Source: Panagrolaimus kolymaensis | Lineage: Eukaryota > Nematoda > Chromadorea > Rhabditida > Panagrolaimidae | Direction: 5' to 3' | Assembly (NCBI GenBank): GCA_028622995.1 | Contig: JAJQJQ010000098.1 | Span: 106,087 to 170,086 of the forward strand | Length of the DNA stretch: 64,000 bases | Shown here: positions 1 to 10,640 of the stretch, piece after piece | Layout of the letters: every line of letters starts with the position of its first letter | How positions within the stretch are numbered: position 1 is the first letter of the stretch | Notes under the pieces: model-generated | What the model was told of the DNA's origin: nothing | Database searches by the model: none | What the model saw: the letters and a program-made list of their open reading frames with translations, nothing else | Position numbers and translations under genes: made by a program

Positions 1-14
1 TTTTTGCATCAAAA

Positions 15-44
15 TATTTGATTTTTATTAATAGAAAACATATA
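15..44. other. 30-bp imperfect dyad, repeated in almost every monomer
   Basis: Centred between monomer positions 29 and 30, pairing 15 with 44 inward to 29 with 30 gives 12 Watson-Crick pairs of 15, plus one T-G wobble (25/34) and two mismatches (18/41 and 21/38). The centre is ATTAAT. Copies with G34A (6581-6720 and 10081-10220) turn the wobble into a T-A pair; copies with T22C (for example 57256-57395) break one pair; the deleted A27 copies (17081, 17920, 18619) break the centre. Dyad symmetry in centromeric satellites without CENP-B boxes has been proposed to favour cruciform or other non-B DNA; whether this one does is inference. Annotated on the first copy only. Confidence 0.7.
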
Positions 45-48
45 AAAG
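41..48 (+). promoter_or_regulatory. TATA-like string TATAAAAG in nearly every monomer
   Basis: TATAAAAG matches the eukaryotic TATA-box consensus TATAWAWR and recurs once per 140 bp on the + strand. The only copy I noticed that loses it is at 28697-28836, where T43A and G48A convert it into an A run. In a 74% AT repeat such a string can be fortuitous, and no initiator, coding sequence or terminator follows it. Satellite transcription from internal promoters is known in several animals, so the match is recorded as a candidate only, on the first copy. Confidence 0.25.
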
Positions 49-57
49 TTTGAAGCT

Positions 58-71
58 GCAGAAATCTCTGC
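58..71. other. Short hairpin GCAGA-AATC-TCTGC, repeated in most monomers
   Basis: GCAGA (58-62) pairs perfectly with TCTGC (67-71) around a 4-base AATC loop. This is the least AT-rich third of the monomer and overlaps the CTGCAG palindrome, with ATCGAT two bases downstream. Rare variants disturb it: A60C in the GCTGCC monomers at 281, 701 and 2801, A62T at 701 and at 30657, and C68T in the four monomers at 40737, 48297, 49277 and 55017. The stem is short and a cellular role is not shown. Confidence 0.55.
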
Positions 72-87
72 CATCGATTTGGTGGAA

Positions 88-95
88 AAGACCAG
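88..95. other. Variable box defining monomer types N, P and Q
   Basis: Almost every monomer in the array falls into one of three states here, on an otherwise near-identical background. Type P has A88 and ACCAG at 91-95 (first copy). Type N has C88 and AACCC (for example 141-280). Type Q has A88 and ACAAG (for example 1821-1960). P and Q differ only at 93; N differs from P at 88, 92, 94 and 95, always together except in hybrids at 7561, 8401 and 9381, which keep A88 with AACCC. Rarer states are A89T with ACAAG (type M, block 6721-10500) and G84T (GGTTG). Linkage of four substitutions in 8 bp with no accompanying changes elsewhere suggests a single ancient event spread by conversion, or selection on a bound site. 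Confidence 0.85.
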
Positions 96-136
96 AAAAA
101 TTAAATTATGAGGTTTTTTATACTCGTCTGATAAAC

Positions 137-187
137 AAATTTTTTGCATCAAAATATTTGATTTTTATTAATAGAAAACATATAAAA
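137..187. other. Clustered A/T tracts, possible curved segment
   Basis: Across the junction of copies 1 and 2, A/T tracts lie at 137-145 (A3T6), 151-154 (A4), 162-166 (T5), 175-178 (A4) and 184-187 (A4). Their spacing of roughly 9-12 bp is close to the helical repeat, the arrangement known to produce intrinsic curvature. The same arrangement recurs in every monomer. Curvature has been described for several insect satellites; here it is a prediction, not a measurement. Confidence 0.45.
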
Positions 188-700
188 GTTTGAAGCTGCA
201 GAAATCTCTGCCATCGATTTGGTGGAACAGAACCCAAAAATTAAATTATGAGGTTTTTTATACTCGTCTTATAAACAAATTTTTTGCATCAAAATATTTG
301 ATTTTTATTAATAGAAAACATATAAAAGTTTGAAGCTGCCGAAATCTCTGCCATCGATTTGGTTGAAAAGACAAGAAAAATTAAATTATGAGGTTTTTTA
401 TACTCGTCTAATAAACAAATTTTTTGCATCAAAATATTTGATTTTTATTAATAGAAAACATATAAAAGTTTGAAGCTGCAGAAATCTCTGCCATCGATTT
501 GGTGGAACAGAACCCAAAAATTAAATTATGAGGTTTTTTATACTCGTCTTATAAACAAATTTTTTGCATCAAAATATTTGATTTTTATTAATAGAAAACA
601 TATAAAAGTTTGAAGCTGCAGAAATCTCTGCCATCGATTTGGTGGAACAGAACCCAAAAATTAAATTATGAGGTTTTTTATACTCGTCTTATAAACAAAT

Positions 701-1120
701 TTTTTGCATCAAAATATTTGATTTTTATTAATAGAAAACATATAAAAGTTTGAAGCTGCCGTAATCTCTGCCTTCGATTTGGTTGAAAAGACAAGAAAAA
801 TTAAATTATGAGGTTTTTTATACTCGTCTAATAAACAAATTTTTTGCATCAAAATATTTGATTTTTATTAATAGAAAACATATAAAAGTATGAAGCTGCA
901 GAAATCTCTGCCATCGATTTGGTGGAACAGAACCCAAAAATTAAATTATGAGGTTTTTTATACTCGTCTAATAAACAAATTTTTTGCATCAAAATATTTG
1001 ATTTTTATTAATAGAAAACATATAAAAGTTTGAAGCTGCAGAAATCTCTGCCATCGATTTGGTGGAACAGAACCCAAAAATTAAATTATGAGGTTTTTTA
1101 TACTCGTCTGATAAACAAAT
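701..1120 (+). repeat. Three-monomer segment duplicated at 2801-3220
   Basis: The order is: GGTTG-type monomer with GCTGCC and A130; N monomer with T50A (AAAAGTATGAAG) and A130; N monomer with G130. The same order with the same rare marks occurs 2100 bp (15 monomers) downstream. The first monomer here has private changes, A62T and A73T, that the other copy lacks, so they arose after duplication or were removed by conversion. Confidence 0.75.
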
Positions 1121-2800
1121 TTTTTGCATCAAAATATTTGATTTTTATTAATAGAAAACATATAAAAGTTTGAAGCTGCAGAAATCTCTGCCATCGATTT
1201 GGTGGAACAGAACCCAAAAATTAAATTATGAGGTTTTTTATACTCGTCTGATAAACAAATTTTTTGCATCAAAATATTTGATTTTTATTAATAGAAAACA
1301 TATAAAAGTTTGAAGCTGCAGAAATCTCTGCCATCGATTTGGTGGAACAGAACCCAAAAATTAAATTATGAGGTTTTTTATACTCGTCTGATAAACAAAT
1401 TTTTTGCATCAAAATATTTGATTTTTATTAATAGAAAACATATAAAAGTTTGAAGCTGCAGAAATCTCTGCCATCGATTTGGTGGAAAAGACCAGAAAAA
1501 TTAAATTATGAGGTTTTTTATACTCGTCTGATAAACAAATTTTTTGCATCAAAATATTTGATTTTTATTAATAGAAAACATATAAAAGTTTGAAGCTGCA
1601 GAAATCTCTGCCATCGATTTGGTGGAAAAGACCAGAAAAACTAAATTATGAGGTTTTTTATACTCGTCTGATAAACAAATTTTTTGCATCAAAATATTTG
1701 ATTTTTATTAATAGAAAACATATAAAAGTTTGAAGCTGCAGAAATCTCTGCCATCGATTTGGTGGAACAGAACCCAAAAATTAAATTATGAGGTTTTTTA
1801 TACTCGTCTGATAAACAAATTTTTTGCATCAAAATATTTGATTTTTATTAATAGAAAACATATAAAAGTTTGAAGCTGCAGAAATCTCTGCCATCGATTT
1901 GGTGGAAAAGACAAGAAAAATTAAATTATGAGGTTTTTTATACTCGTCTGATAAACAAATTTTTTGCATCAAAATATTTGATTTTTATTAATAGAAAACA
2001 TATAAAAGTTTGAAGCTGCAGAAATCTCTGCCATCGATTTGGTGGAAAAGACCAGAAAAATTAAATTATGAGGTTTTTTATACTCGTCTGATAAACAAAT
2101 TTTTTGCATCAAAATATTTGATTTTTATTAATAGAAAACATATAAAAGTTTGAAGCTGCAGAAATCTCTGCCATCGATTTGGTGGAAAAGACCAGAAAAA
2201 TTAAATTATGAGGTTTTTTATACTCGTCTGATAAACAAATTTTTTGCATCAAAATATTTGATTTTTATTAATAGAAAACATATAAAAGTTTGAAGCTGCA
2301 GAAATCTCTGCCATCGATTTGGTGGAAAAGACCAGAAAAATTAAATTATGAGGTTTTTTATACTCGTCTGATAAACAAATTTTTTGCATCAAAATATTTG
2401 ATTTTTATTAATAGAAAACATATAAAAGTTTGAAGCTGCAGAAATCTCTGCCATCGATTTGGTGGAAAAGACAAGAAAAATTAAATTATGAGGTTTTTTA
2501 TACTCGTCTGATAAACAAATTTTTTGCATCAAAATATTTGATTTTTATTAATAGAAAACATATAAAAGTTTGAAGCTGCAGAAATCTCTGCCATCGATTT
2601 GGTGGAAAAGACCAGAAAAATTAAATTATGAGGTTTTTTATACTCGTCTGATAAACAAATTTTTTGCATCAAAATATTTGATTTTTATTAATAGAAAACA
2701 TATAAAAGTTTGAAGCTGCAGAAATCTCTGCCATCGATTTGGTGGAACAGAACCCAAAAATTAAATTATGAGGTTTTTTATACTCGTCTGATAAACAAAT

Positions 2801-3220
2801 TTTTTGCATCAAAATATTTGATTTTTATTAATAGAAAACATATAAAAGTTTGAAGCTGCCGAAATCTCTGCCATCGATTTGGTTGAAAAGACAAGAAAAA
2901 TTAAATTATGAGGTTTTTTATACTCGTCTAATAAACAAATTTTTTGCATCAAAATATTTGATTTTTATTAATAGAAAACATATAAAAGTATGAAGCTGCA
3001 GAAATCTCTGCCATCGATTTGGTGGAACAGAACCCAAAAATTAAATTATGAGGTTTTTTATACTCGTCTAATAAACAAATTTTTTGCATCAAAATATTTG
3101 ATTTTTATTAATAGAAAACATATAAAAGTTTGAAGCTGCAGAAATCTCTGCCATCGATTTGGTGGAACAGAACCCAAAAATTAAATTATGAGGTTTTTTA
3201 TACTCGTCTGATAAACAAAT
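2801..3220 (+). repeat. Second copy of the three-monomer segment of 701-1120
   Basis: GCTGCC plus GGTTG plus Q box with A130, then N with T50A and A130, then N with G130. It lacks the A62T and A73T changes seen in the 701 copy. The rare combination of A60C and G84T also occurs in the monomer at 281-420, making three copies of that subtype, all within the first 3 kb. Confidence 0.75.
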
Positions 3221-6200
3221 TTTTTGCATCAAAATATTTGATTTTTATTAATAGAAAACATATAAAAGTTTGAAGCTGCAGAAATCTCTGCCATCGATTT
3301 GGTGGAAAAGACAAGAAAAATTAAATTATGAGGTTTTTTATACTCGTCTGATAAACAAATTTTTTGCATCAAAATATTTGATTTTTATTAATAGAAAACA
3401 TATAAAAGTTTGAAGCTGCAGAAATCTCTGCCATCGATTTGGTGGAACAGAACCCAAAAATTAAATTATGAGGTTTTTTATACTCGTCTGATAAACAAAT
3501 TTTTTGCATCAAAATATTTGATTTTTATTAATAGAAAACATATAAAAGTTTGAAGCTGCAGAAATCTCTGCCATCGATTTGGTGGAACAGAACCCAAAAA
3601 TTAAATTATGAGGTTTTTTATACTCGTCTGATAAACAAATTTTTTGCATCAAAATATTTGATTTTTATTAATAGAAAACATATAAAAGTTTGAAGCTGCA
3701 GAAATCTCTGCCATCGATTTGGTGGAACAGAACCCAAAAATTAAATTATGAGGTTTTTTATACTCGTCTGATAAACAAATTTTTTGCATCAAAATATTTG
3801 ATTTTTATTAATAGAAAACATATAAAAGTTTGAAGCTGCAGAAATCTCTGCCATCGATTTGGTGGAAAAGACAAGAAAAATTAAATTATGAGGTTTTTTA
3901 TACTCGTCTAATAAACAAATTTTTTGCATCAAAATATTTGATTTTTATTAATAGAAAACATATAAAAGTTTGAAGCTGCAGAAATCTCTGCCATCGATTT
4001 GGTGGAACAGAACCCAAAAATTAAATTATGAGGTTTTTTATACTCGTCTGATAAACAAATTTTTTGCATCAAAATATTTGATTTTTATTAATAGAAAACA
4101 TATAAAAGTTTGAAGCTGCAGAAATCTCTGCCATCGATTTGGTGGAACAGAACCCAAAAATTAAATTATGAGGTTTTTTATACTCGTCTGATAAACAAAT
4201 TTTTTGCATCAAAATATTTGATTTTTATTAATAGAAAACATATAAAAGTTTGAAGCTGCAGAAATCTCTGCCATCGATTTGGTGGAACAGAACCCAAAAA
4301 TTAAATTATGAGGTTTTTTATACTCGTCTGATAAACAAATTTTTTGCATCAAAATATTTGATTTTTATTAATAGAAAACATATAAAAGTTTGAAGCTGCA
4401 GAAATCTCTGCCATCGATTTGGTGGAACAGAACCCAAAAATTAAATTATGAGGTTTTTTATACTCGTCTGATAAACAAATTTTTTGCATCAAAATATTTG
4501 ATTTTTATTAATAGAAAACATATAAAAGTTTGAAGCTGCAGAAATCTCTGCCATCGATTTGGTGGAACAGAACCCAAAAATTAAATTATGAGGTTTTTTA
4601 TACTCGTCTGATAAACAAATTTTTTGCATCAAAATATTTGATTTTTATTAATAGAAAACATATAAAAGTTTGAAGCTGCAGAAATCTCTGCCATCGATTT
4701 GGTGGAAAAGACAAGAAAAATTAAATTATGAGGTTTTTTATACTCGTCTAATAAACAAATTTTTTGCATCAAAATATTTGATTTTTATTAATAGAAAACA
4801 TATAAAAGTTTGAAGCTGCAGAAATCTCTGCCATCGATTTGGTGGAACAGAACCCAAAAATTAAATTATGAGGTTTTTTATACTCGTCTGATAAACAAAT
4901 TTTTTGCATCAAAATATTTGATTTTTATTAATAGAAAACATATAAAAGTTTGAAGCTGCAGAAATCTCTGCCATCGATTTGGTGGAACAGAACCCAAAAA
5001 TTAAATTATGAGGTTTTTTATACTCGTCTGATAAACAAATTTTTTGCATCAAAATATTTGATTTTTATTAATAGAAAACATATAAAAGTTTGAAGCTGCA
5101 GAAATCTCTGCCATCGATTTGGTGGAACAGAACCCAAAAATTAAATTATGAGGTTTTTTATACTCGTCTGATAAACAAATTTTTTGCATCAAAATATTTG
5201 ATTTTTATTAATAGAAAACATATAAAAGTTTGAAGCTGCAGAAATCTCTGCCATCGATTTGGTGGAAAAGACCAGAAAAATTAAATTATGAGGTTTTTTA
5301 TACTCGTCTGATAAACAAATTTTTTGCATCAAAATATTTGATTTTTATTAATAGAAAACATATAAAAGTTTGAAGCTGCAGAAATCTCTGCCATCGATTT
5401 GGTGGAAAAGACAAGAAAAATTAAATTATGAGGTTTTTTATACTCGTCTGATAAACAAATTTTTTGCATCAAAATATTTGATTTTTATTAATAGAAAACA
5501 TATAAAAGTTTGAAGCTGCAGAAATCTCTGCCATCGATTTGGTGGAAAAGACCAGAAAAATTAAATTATGAGGTTTTTTATACTCGTCTGATAAACAAAT
5601 TTTTTGCATCAAAATATTTGATTTTTATTAATAGAAAACATATAAAAGTTTGAAGCTGCAGAAATCTCTGCCATCGATTTGGTGGAAAAGACCAGAAAAA
5701 TTAAATTATGAGGTTTTTTATACTCGTCTGATAAACAAATTTTTTGCATCAAAATATTTGATTTTTATTAATAGAAAACATATAAAAGTTTGAAGCTGCA
5801 GAAATCTCTGCCATCGATTTGGTGGAAAAGACCAGAAAAATTAAATTATGAGGTTTTTTATACTCGTCTGATAAACAAATTTTTTGCATCAAAATATTTG
5901 ATTTTTATTAATAGAAAACATATAAAAGTTTGAAGCTGCAGAAATCTCTGCCATCGATTTGGTGGAAAAGACAAGAAAAATTAAATTATGAGGTTTTTTA
6001 TACTCGTCTGATAAACAAATTTTTTGCATCAAAATATTTGATTTTTATTAATAGAAAACATATAAAAGTTTGAAGCTGCAGAAATCTCTGCCATCGATTT
6101 GGTGGAAAAGACCAGAAAAATTAAATTATGAGGTTTTTTATACTCGTCTGATAAACAAATTTTTTGCATCAAAATATTTGATTTTTATTAATAGAAAACA

Positions 6201-6720
6201 TATAAAAGTTTGAAGCTGCAGAAATCTCTGCCATCGATTTGGTGGAAAAGACAAGAAAAATTAAATTATGAGGTTTTTTATACTCGTCTGATAAACAAAT
6301 TTTTTGCATCAAAATATTTGATTTTTATTAATAGAAAACATATAAAAGTTTGAAGCTGCAGAAATCTCTGCCATCGATTTGGTGGAACAGAACCCAAAAA
6401 TTAAATTATGAGGTTTTTTATACTCGTCTGATAACCAAATTTTTTGCATCAAAATATTTGATTTTTATTAATAGAAAACATATAAAAGTTTGAAGCTGCA
6501 GAAATCTCTGCCATCGATTTGGTGGAACAGAACCCAAAAATTAAATTATGAGGTTTTTTATACTCGTCTGATAAACAAATTTTTTGCATCAAAATATTTG
6601 ATTTTTATTAATAAAAAACATATAAAAGTTTGAAGCTGCAGAAATCTCTGCCATCGATTTGGTGGAAAAGACCAGAAAAATTAAATTATGAGGTTTTTTA
6701 TACTCGTCTGATAAACAAAT

Positions 6721-7420
6721 TTTTTGCATCAAAATATTTGATTTTTATTAATAGAAAACATATAAAAGTTTGAAGCTGCAGAAATCTCTGCGATCGATTT
6801 GGTGGAACAGAACCCAAAAATTAAATTATGAGGTTTTTTATACTCGTCTGATAACCAAATTTTTTGCATCAAAATATTTGATTTTTATTAATAGAAAACA
6901 TATAAAAGTTTGAAGCTGCAGAAATCTCTGCCATCGATTTGGTGGAAATGACAAGAAAAATTAAATTATGAGGTTTTTTATACTCGTCTGATAAACAAAT
7001 TTTTTGCATCAAAATATTTGATTTTTATTAATAGAAAACATATAAAAGTTTGAAGCTGCAGAAATCTCTGCCATCGATTTGGTGGAAAAGACCAGAAAAA
7101 TTAAATTATGAGGTTTTTTATACTCGTCTGATAAACAAATTTTTTGCATCAAAATATTTGATTTTTATTAATAGAAAACATATAAAAGTTTGAAGCTGCA
7201 GAAATCTCTGCCATCGATTTGGTGGAAAAGACCAGAAAAATTAAATTATGAGGTTTTTTATACTCGTCTGATAAACAAATTTTTTGCATCAAAATATTTG
7301 ATTTTTATTAATAGAAAACATATAAAAGTTTGAAGCTGCAGAAATCTCTGCCATCGATTTGGTGGAAAAGACCAGAAAAATTAAATTATGAGGTTTTTTA
7401 TACTCGTCTGATAAACAAAT
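6721..7420 (+). repeat. HOR unit 1 of the A89T block (5 monomers)
   Basis: Order: N with C72G and A135C, M (A89T), P, P, P. It is the shortest of the four units and lacks the hybrid-box monomer found in the others. Confidence 0.8.
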
Positions 7421-8260
7421 TTTTTGCATCAAAATATTTGATTTTTATTAATAGAAAACATATAAAAGTTTGAAGCTGCAGAAATCTCTGCCATCGATTT
7501 GGTGGAAAAGACAAGAAAAATTAAATTATGAGGTTTTTTATACTCGTCTGATAACCAAATTTTTTGCATCAAAATATTTGATTTTTATTAATAGAAAACA
7601 TATAAAAGTTTGAAGCTGCAGAAATCTCTGCCATCGATTTGGTGGAAAAGAACCCAAAAATTAAATTATGAGGTTTTTTATACTCGTCTGATAAACAAAT
7701 TTTTTGCATCAAAATATTTGATTTTTATTAATAGAAAACATATAAAAGTTTGAAGCTGCAGAAATCTCTGCCATCGATTTGGTGGAAATGACAAGAAAAA
7801 TTAAATTATGAGGTTTTTTATACTCGTCTGATAAACAAATTTTTTGCATCAAAATATTTGATTTTTATTAATAGAAAACATATAAAAGTTTGAAGCTGCA
7901 GAAATCTCTGCCATCGATTTGGTGGAAAAGACCAGAAAAATTAAATTATGAGGTTTTTTATACTCGTCTGATAAACAAATTTTTTGCATCAAAATATTTG
8001 ATTTTTATTAATAGAAAACATATAAAAGTTTGAAGCTGCAGAAATCTCTGCCATCGATTTGGTGGAAAAGACCAGAAAAATTAAATTATGAGGTTTTTTA
8101 TACTCGTCTGATAAACAAATTTTTTGCATCAAAATATTTGATTTTTATTAATAGAAAACATATAAAAGTTTGAAGCTGCAGAAATCTCTGCCATCGATTT
8201 GGTGGAAAAGACCAGAAAAATTAAATTATGAGGTTTTTTATACTCGTCTGATAAACAAAT
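7421..8260 (+). repeat. HOR unit 2 of the A89T block (6 monomers)
   Basis: Order: Q with A135C, hybrid box (A88 plus AACCC), M, P, P, P. The opening monomer carries the Q box where the other units have N with C72G, which looks like local replacement of the box by conversion. Confidence 0.8.
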
Positions 8261-9240
8261 TTTTTGCATCAAAATATTTGATTTTTATTAATAGAAAACA
8301 TATAAAAGTTTGAAGCTGCAGAAATCTCTGCGATCGATTTGGTGGAACAGAACCCAAAAATTAAATTATGAGGTTTTTTATACTCGTCTGATAACCAAAT
8401 TTTTTGCATCAAAATATTTGATTTTTATTAATAGAAAACATATAAAAGTTTGAAGCTGCAGAAATCTCTGCCATCGATTTGGTGGAAAAGAACCCAAAAA
8501 TTAAATTATGAGGTTTTTTATACTCGTCTGATAAACAAATTTTTTGCATCAAAATATTTGATTTTTATTAATAGAAAACATATAAAAGTTTGAAGCTGCA
8601 GAAATCTCTGCCATCGATTTGGTGGAAATGACAAGAAAAATTAAATTATGAGGTTTTTTATACTCGTCTGATAAACAAATTTTTTGCATCAAAATATTTG
8701 ATTTTTATTAATAGAAAACATATAAAAGTTTGAAGCTGCAGAAATCTCTGCCATCGATTTGGTGGAAAAGACCAGAAAAATTAAATTATGAGGTTTTTTA
8801 TACTCGTCTGATAAACAAATTTTTTGCATCAAAATATTTGATTTTTATTAATAGAAAACATATAAAAGTTTGAAGCTGCAGAAATCTCTGCCATCGATTT
8901 GGTGGAAAAGACCAGAAAAATTAAATTATGAGGTTTTTTATACTCGTCTGATAAACAAATTTTTTGCATCAAAATATTTGATTTTTATTAATAGAAAACA
9001 TATAAAAGTTTGAAGCTGCAGAAATCTCTGCCATCGATTTGGTGGAAAAGACCAGAAAAATTAAATTATGAGGTTTTTTATACTCGTCTGATAAACAAAT
9101 TTTTTGCATCAAAATATTTGATTTTTATTAATAGAAAACATATAAAAGTTTGAAGCTGCAGAAATCTCTGCCATCGATTTGGTGGAAAAGACCAGAAAAA
9201 TTAAATTATGAGGTTTTTTATACTCGTCTGATAAACAAAT
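8261..9240 (+). repeat. HOR unit 3 of the A89T block (7 monomers)
   Basis: Order: N with C72G and A135C, hybrid box, M, then four P monomers. It has one more P monomer than unit 2 and the same type order as unit 4. Confidence 0.82.
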
Positions 9241-10220
9241 TTTTTGCATCAAAATATTTGATTTTTATTAATAGAAAACATATAAAAGTTTGAAGCTGCA
9301 GAAATCTCTGCGATCGATTTGGTGGAACAGAACCCAAAAATTAAATTATGAGGTTTTTTATACTCGTCTGATAACCAAATTTTTTGCATCAAAATATTTG
9401 ATTTTTATTAATAGAAAACATATAAAAGTTTGAAGCTGCAGAAATCTCTGCCATCGATTTGGTGGAAAAGAACCCAAAAATTAAATTATGAGGTTTTTTA
9501 TACTCGTCTGATAAACAAATTTTTTGCATCAAAATATTTGATTTTTATTAATAGAAAACATATAAAAGTTTGAAGCTGCAGAAATCTCTGCCATCGATTT
9601 GGTGGAAATGACAAGAAAAATTAAATTATGAGGTTTTTTATACTCGTCTGATAAACAAATTTTTTGCATCAAAATATTTGATTTTTATTAATAGAAAACA
9701 TATAAAAGTTTGAAGCTGCAGAAATCTCTGCCATCGATTTGGTGGAAAAGACCAGAAAAATTAAATTATGAGGTTTTTTATACTCGTCTGATAAACAAAT
9801 TTTTTGCATCAAAATATTTGATTTTTATTAATAGAAAACATATAAAAGTTTGAAGCTGCAGAAATCTCTGCCATCGATTTGGTGGAAAAGACCAGAAAAA
9901 TTAAATTATGAGGTTTTTTATACTCGTCTGATAAACAAATTTTTTGCATCAAAATATTTGATTTTTATTAATAGAAAACATATAAAAGTTTGAAGCTGCA
10001 GAAATCTCTGCCATCGATTTGGTGGAAAAGACCAGAAAAATTAAATTATGAGGTTTTTTATACTCGTCTGATAAACAAATTTTTTGCATCAAAATATTTG
10101 ATTTTTATTAATAAAAAACATATAAAAGTTTGAAGCTGCAGAAATCTCTGCCATCGATTTGGTGGAAAAGACCAGAAAAATTAAATTATGAGGTTTTTTA
10201 TACTCGTCTGATAAACAAAT
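9241..10220 (+). repeat. HOR unit 4 of the A89T block (7 monomers)
   Basis: Order: N with C72G and A135C, hybrid box, M, then four P monomers. The last P (10081-10220) has G34A, a change shared with 6581-6720 just before unit 1. The next monomers, N at 10221 and M at 10361, begin a degenerate fifth unit without the A135C mark. Confidence 0.82.
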
Positions 10221-10640
10221 TTTTTGCATCAAAATATTTGATTTTTATTAATAGAAAACATATAAAAGTTTGAAGCTGCAGAAATCTCTGCCATCGATTT
10301 GGTGGAACAGAACCCAAAAATTAAATTATGAGGTTTTTTATACTCGTCTGATAAACAAATTTTTTGCATCAAAATATTTGATTTTTATTAATAGAAAACA
10401 TATAAAAGTTTGAAGCTGCAGAAATCTCTGCCATCGATTTGGTGGAAATGACAAGAAAAATTAAATTATGAGGTTTTTTATACTCGTCTGATAAACAAAT
10501 TTTTTGCATCAAAATATTTGATTTTTATTAATAGAAAACATATAAAAGTTTGAAGCTGCAGAAATCTCTGCCATCGATTTGGTGGAAAAGACCAGAAAAA
10601 TTAAATTATGAGGTTTTTTATACTCGTCTGATAAACAAAT

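Larger units (their letters stand above)
1..140 (+). repeat. Reference satellite monomer (type P, tail G)
   Basis: This first complete copy is used as the coordinate frame for all others; the phase is arbitrary and begins at TTTTTGCATC. Landmarks in order are: A/T-tract half (1-50) with ATTAAT at 27-32, TATAAAAG at 41-48, CTGCAG at 56-61, a small hairpin at 58-71, ATCGAT at 73-78, GGTGG at 81-85, the variable box at 88-95 (here A88, ACCAG at 91-95), a T6 run at 114-119, CTCGTCTG at 123-130, and AAAT closing at 137-140. The two CpGs lie at 75-76 and 125-126. There is one PstI, one ClaI and one AseI site per standard monomer, so each enzyme should reduce the array to 140-bp ladders except at mutated copies. 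Confidence 0.97.
1..6300 (+). repeat. Left block: mixed N/P/Q with a GGTTG subtype
   Basis: Forty-five monomers of exactly 140 bp. The first kilobase is the most diverse part: monomers at 141, 421 and 561 have T at position 130, and those at 281 and 701 carry A60C, G84T and the Q box together. From 981 to about 2800, N and P/Q monomers with tail G alternate irregularly. From 2941 to 5180 the block is mainly N with isolated Q copies at 3221, 3781 and 4621; the last two both carry A130 and are 6 monomers apart. From 5181 to 6300 only P and Q occur. No simple HOR period covers the whole block. Confidence 0.8.
6301..10640 (+). repeat. HOR block marked by A89T and A135C monomers
   Basis: The recurring order is: a monomer with A135C (ATAACCAAAT), usually with C72G (TGCGATCGAT); then a hybrid-box monomer (A88 with AACCC); then type M (A89T, GGTGGAAATG); then three or four P monomers. 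Units run 6721-7420, 7421-8260, 8261-9240 and 9241-10220, that is 5, 6, 7 and 7 monomers. The first unit lacks the hybrid monomer, and the 7421 unit opens with a Q-box monomer without C72G. Monomers with G34A (ATAAAAAACA) sit at 6581 and 10081, near the two edges. The unit length varies by loss or gain of single monomers, as expected from out-of-register exchange. Confidence 0.88.

Noticed and set aside
141..280. RNA polymerase III B box on the - strand of N monomers (GGTTCTGTTCC)
   Set aside because: It matches 9 of 11 consensus positions, but the two mismatches hit the key RA pair of GGTTCRA, I found no A box at a suitable distance, and the match is absent from P and Q monomers.
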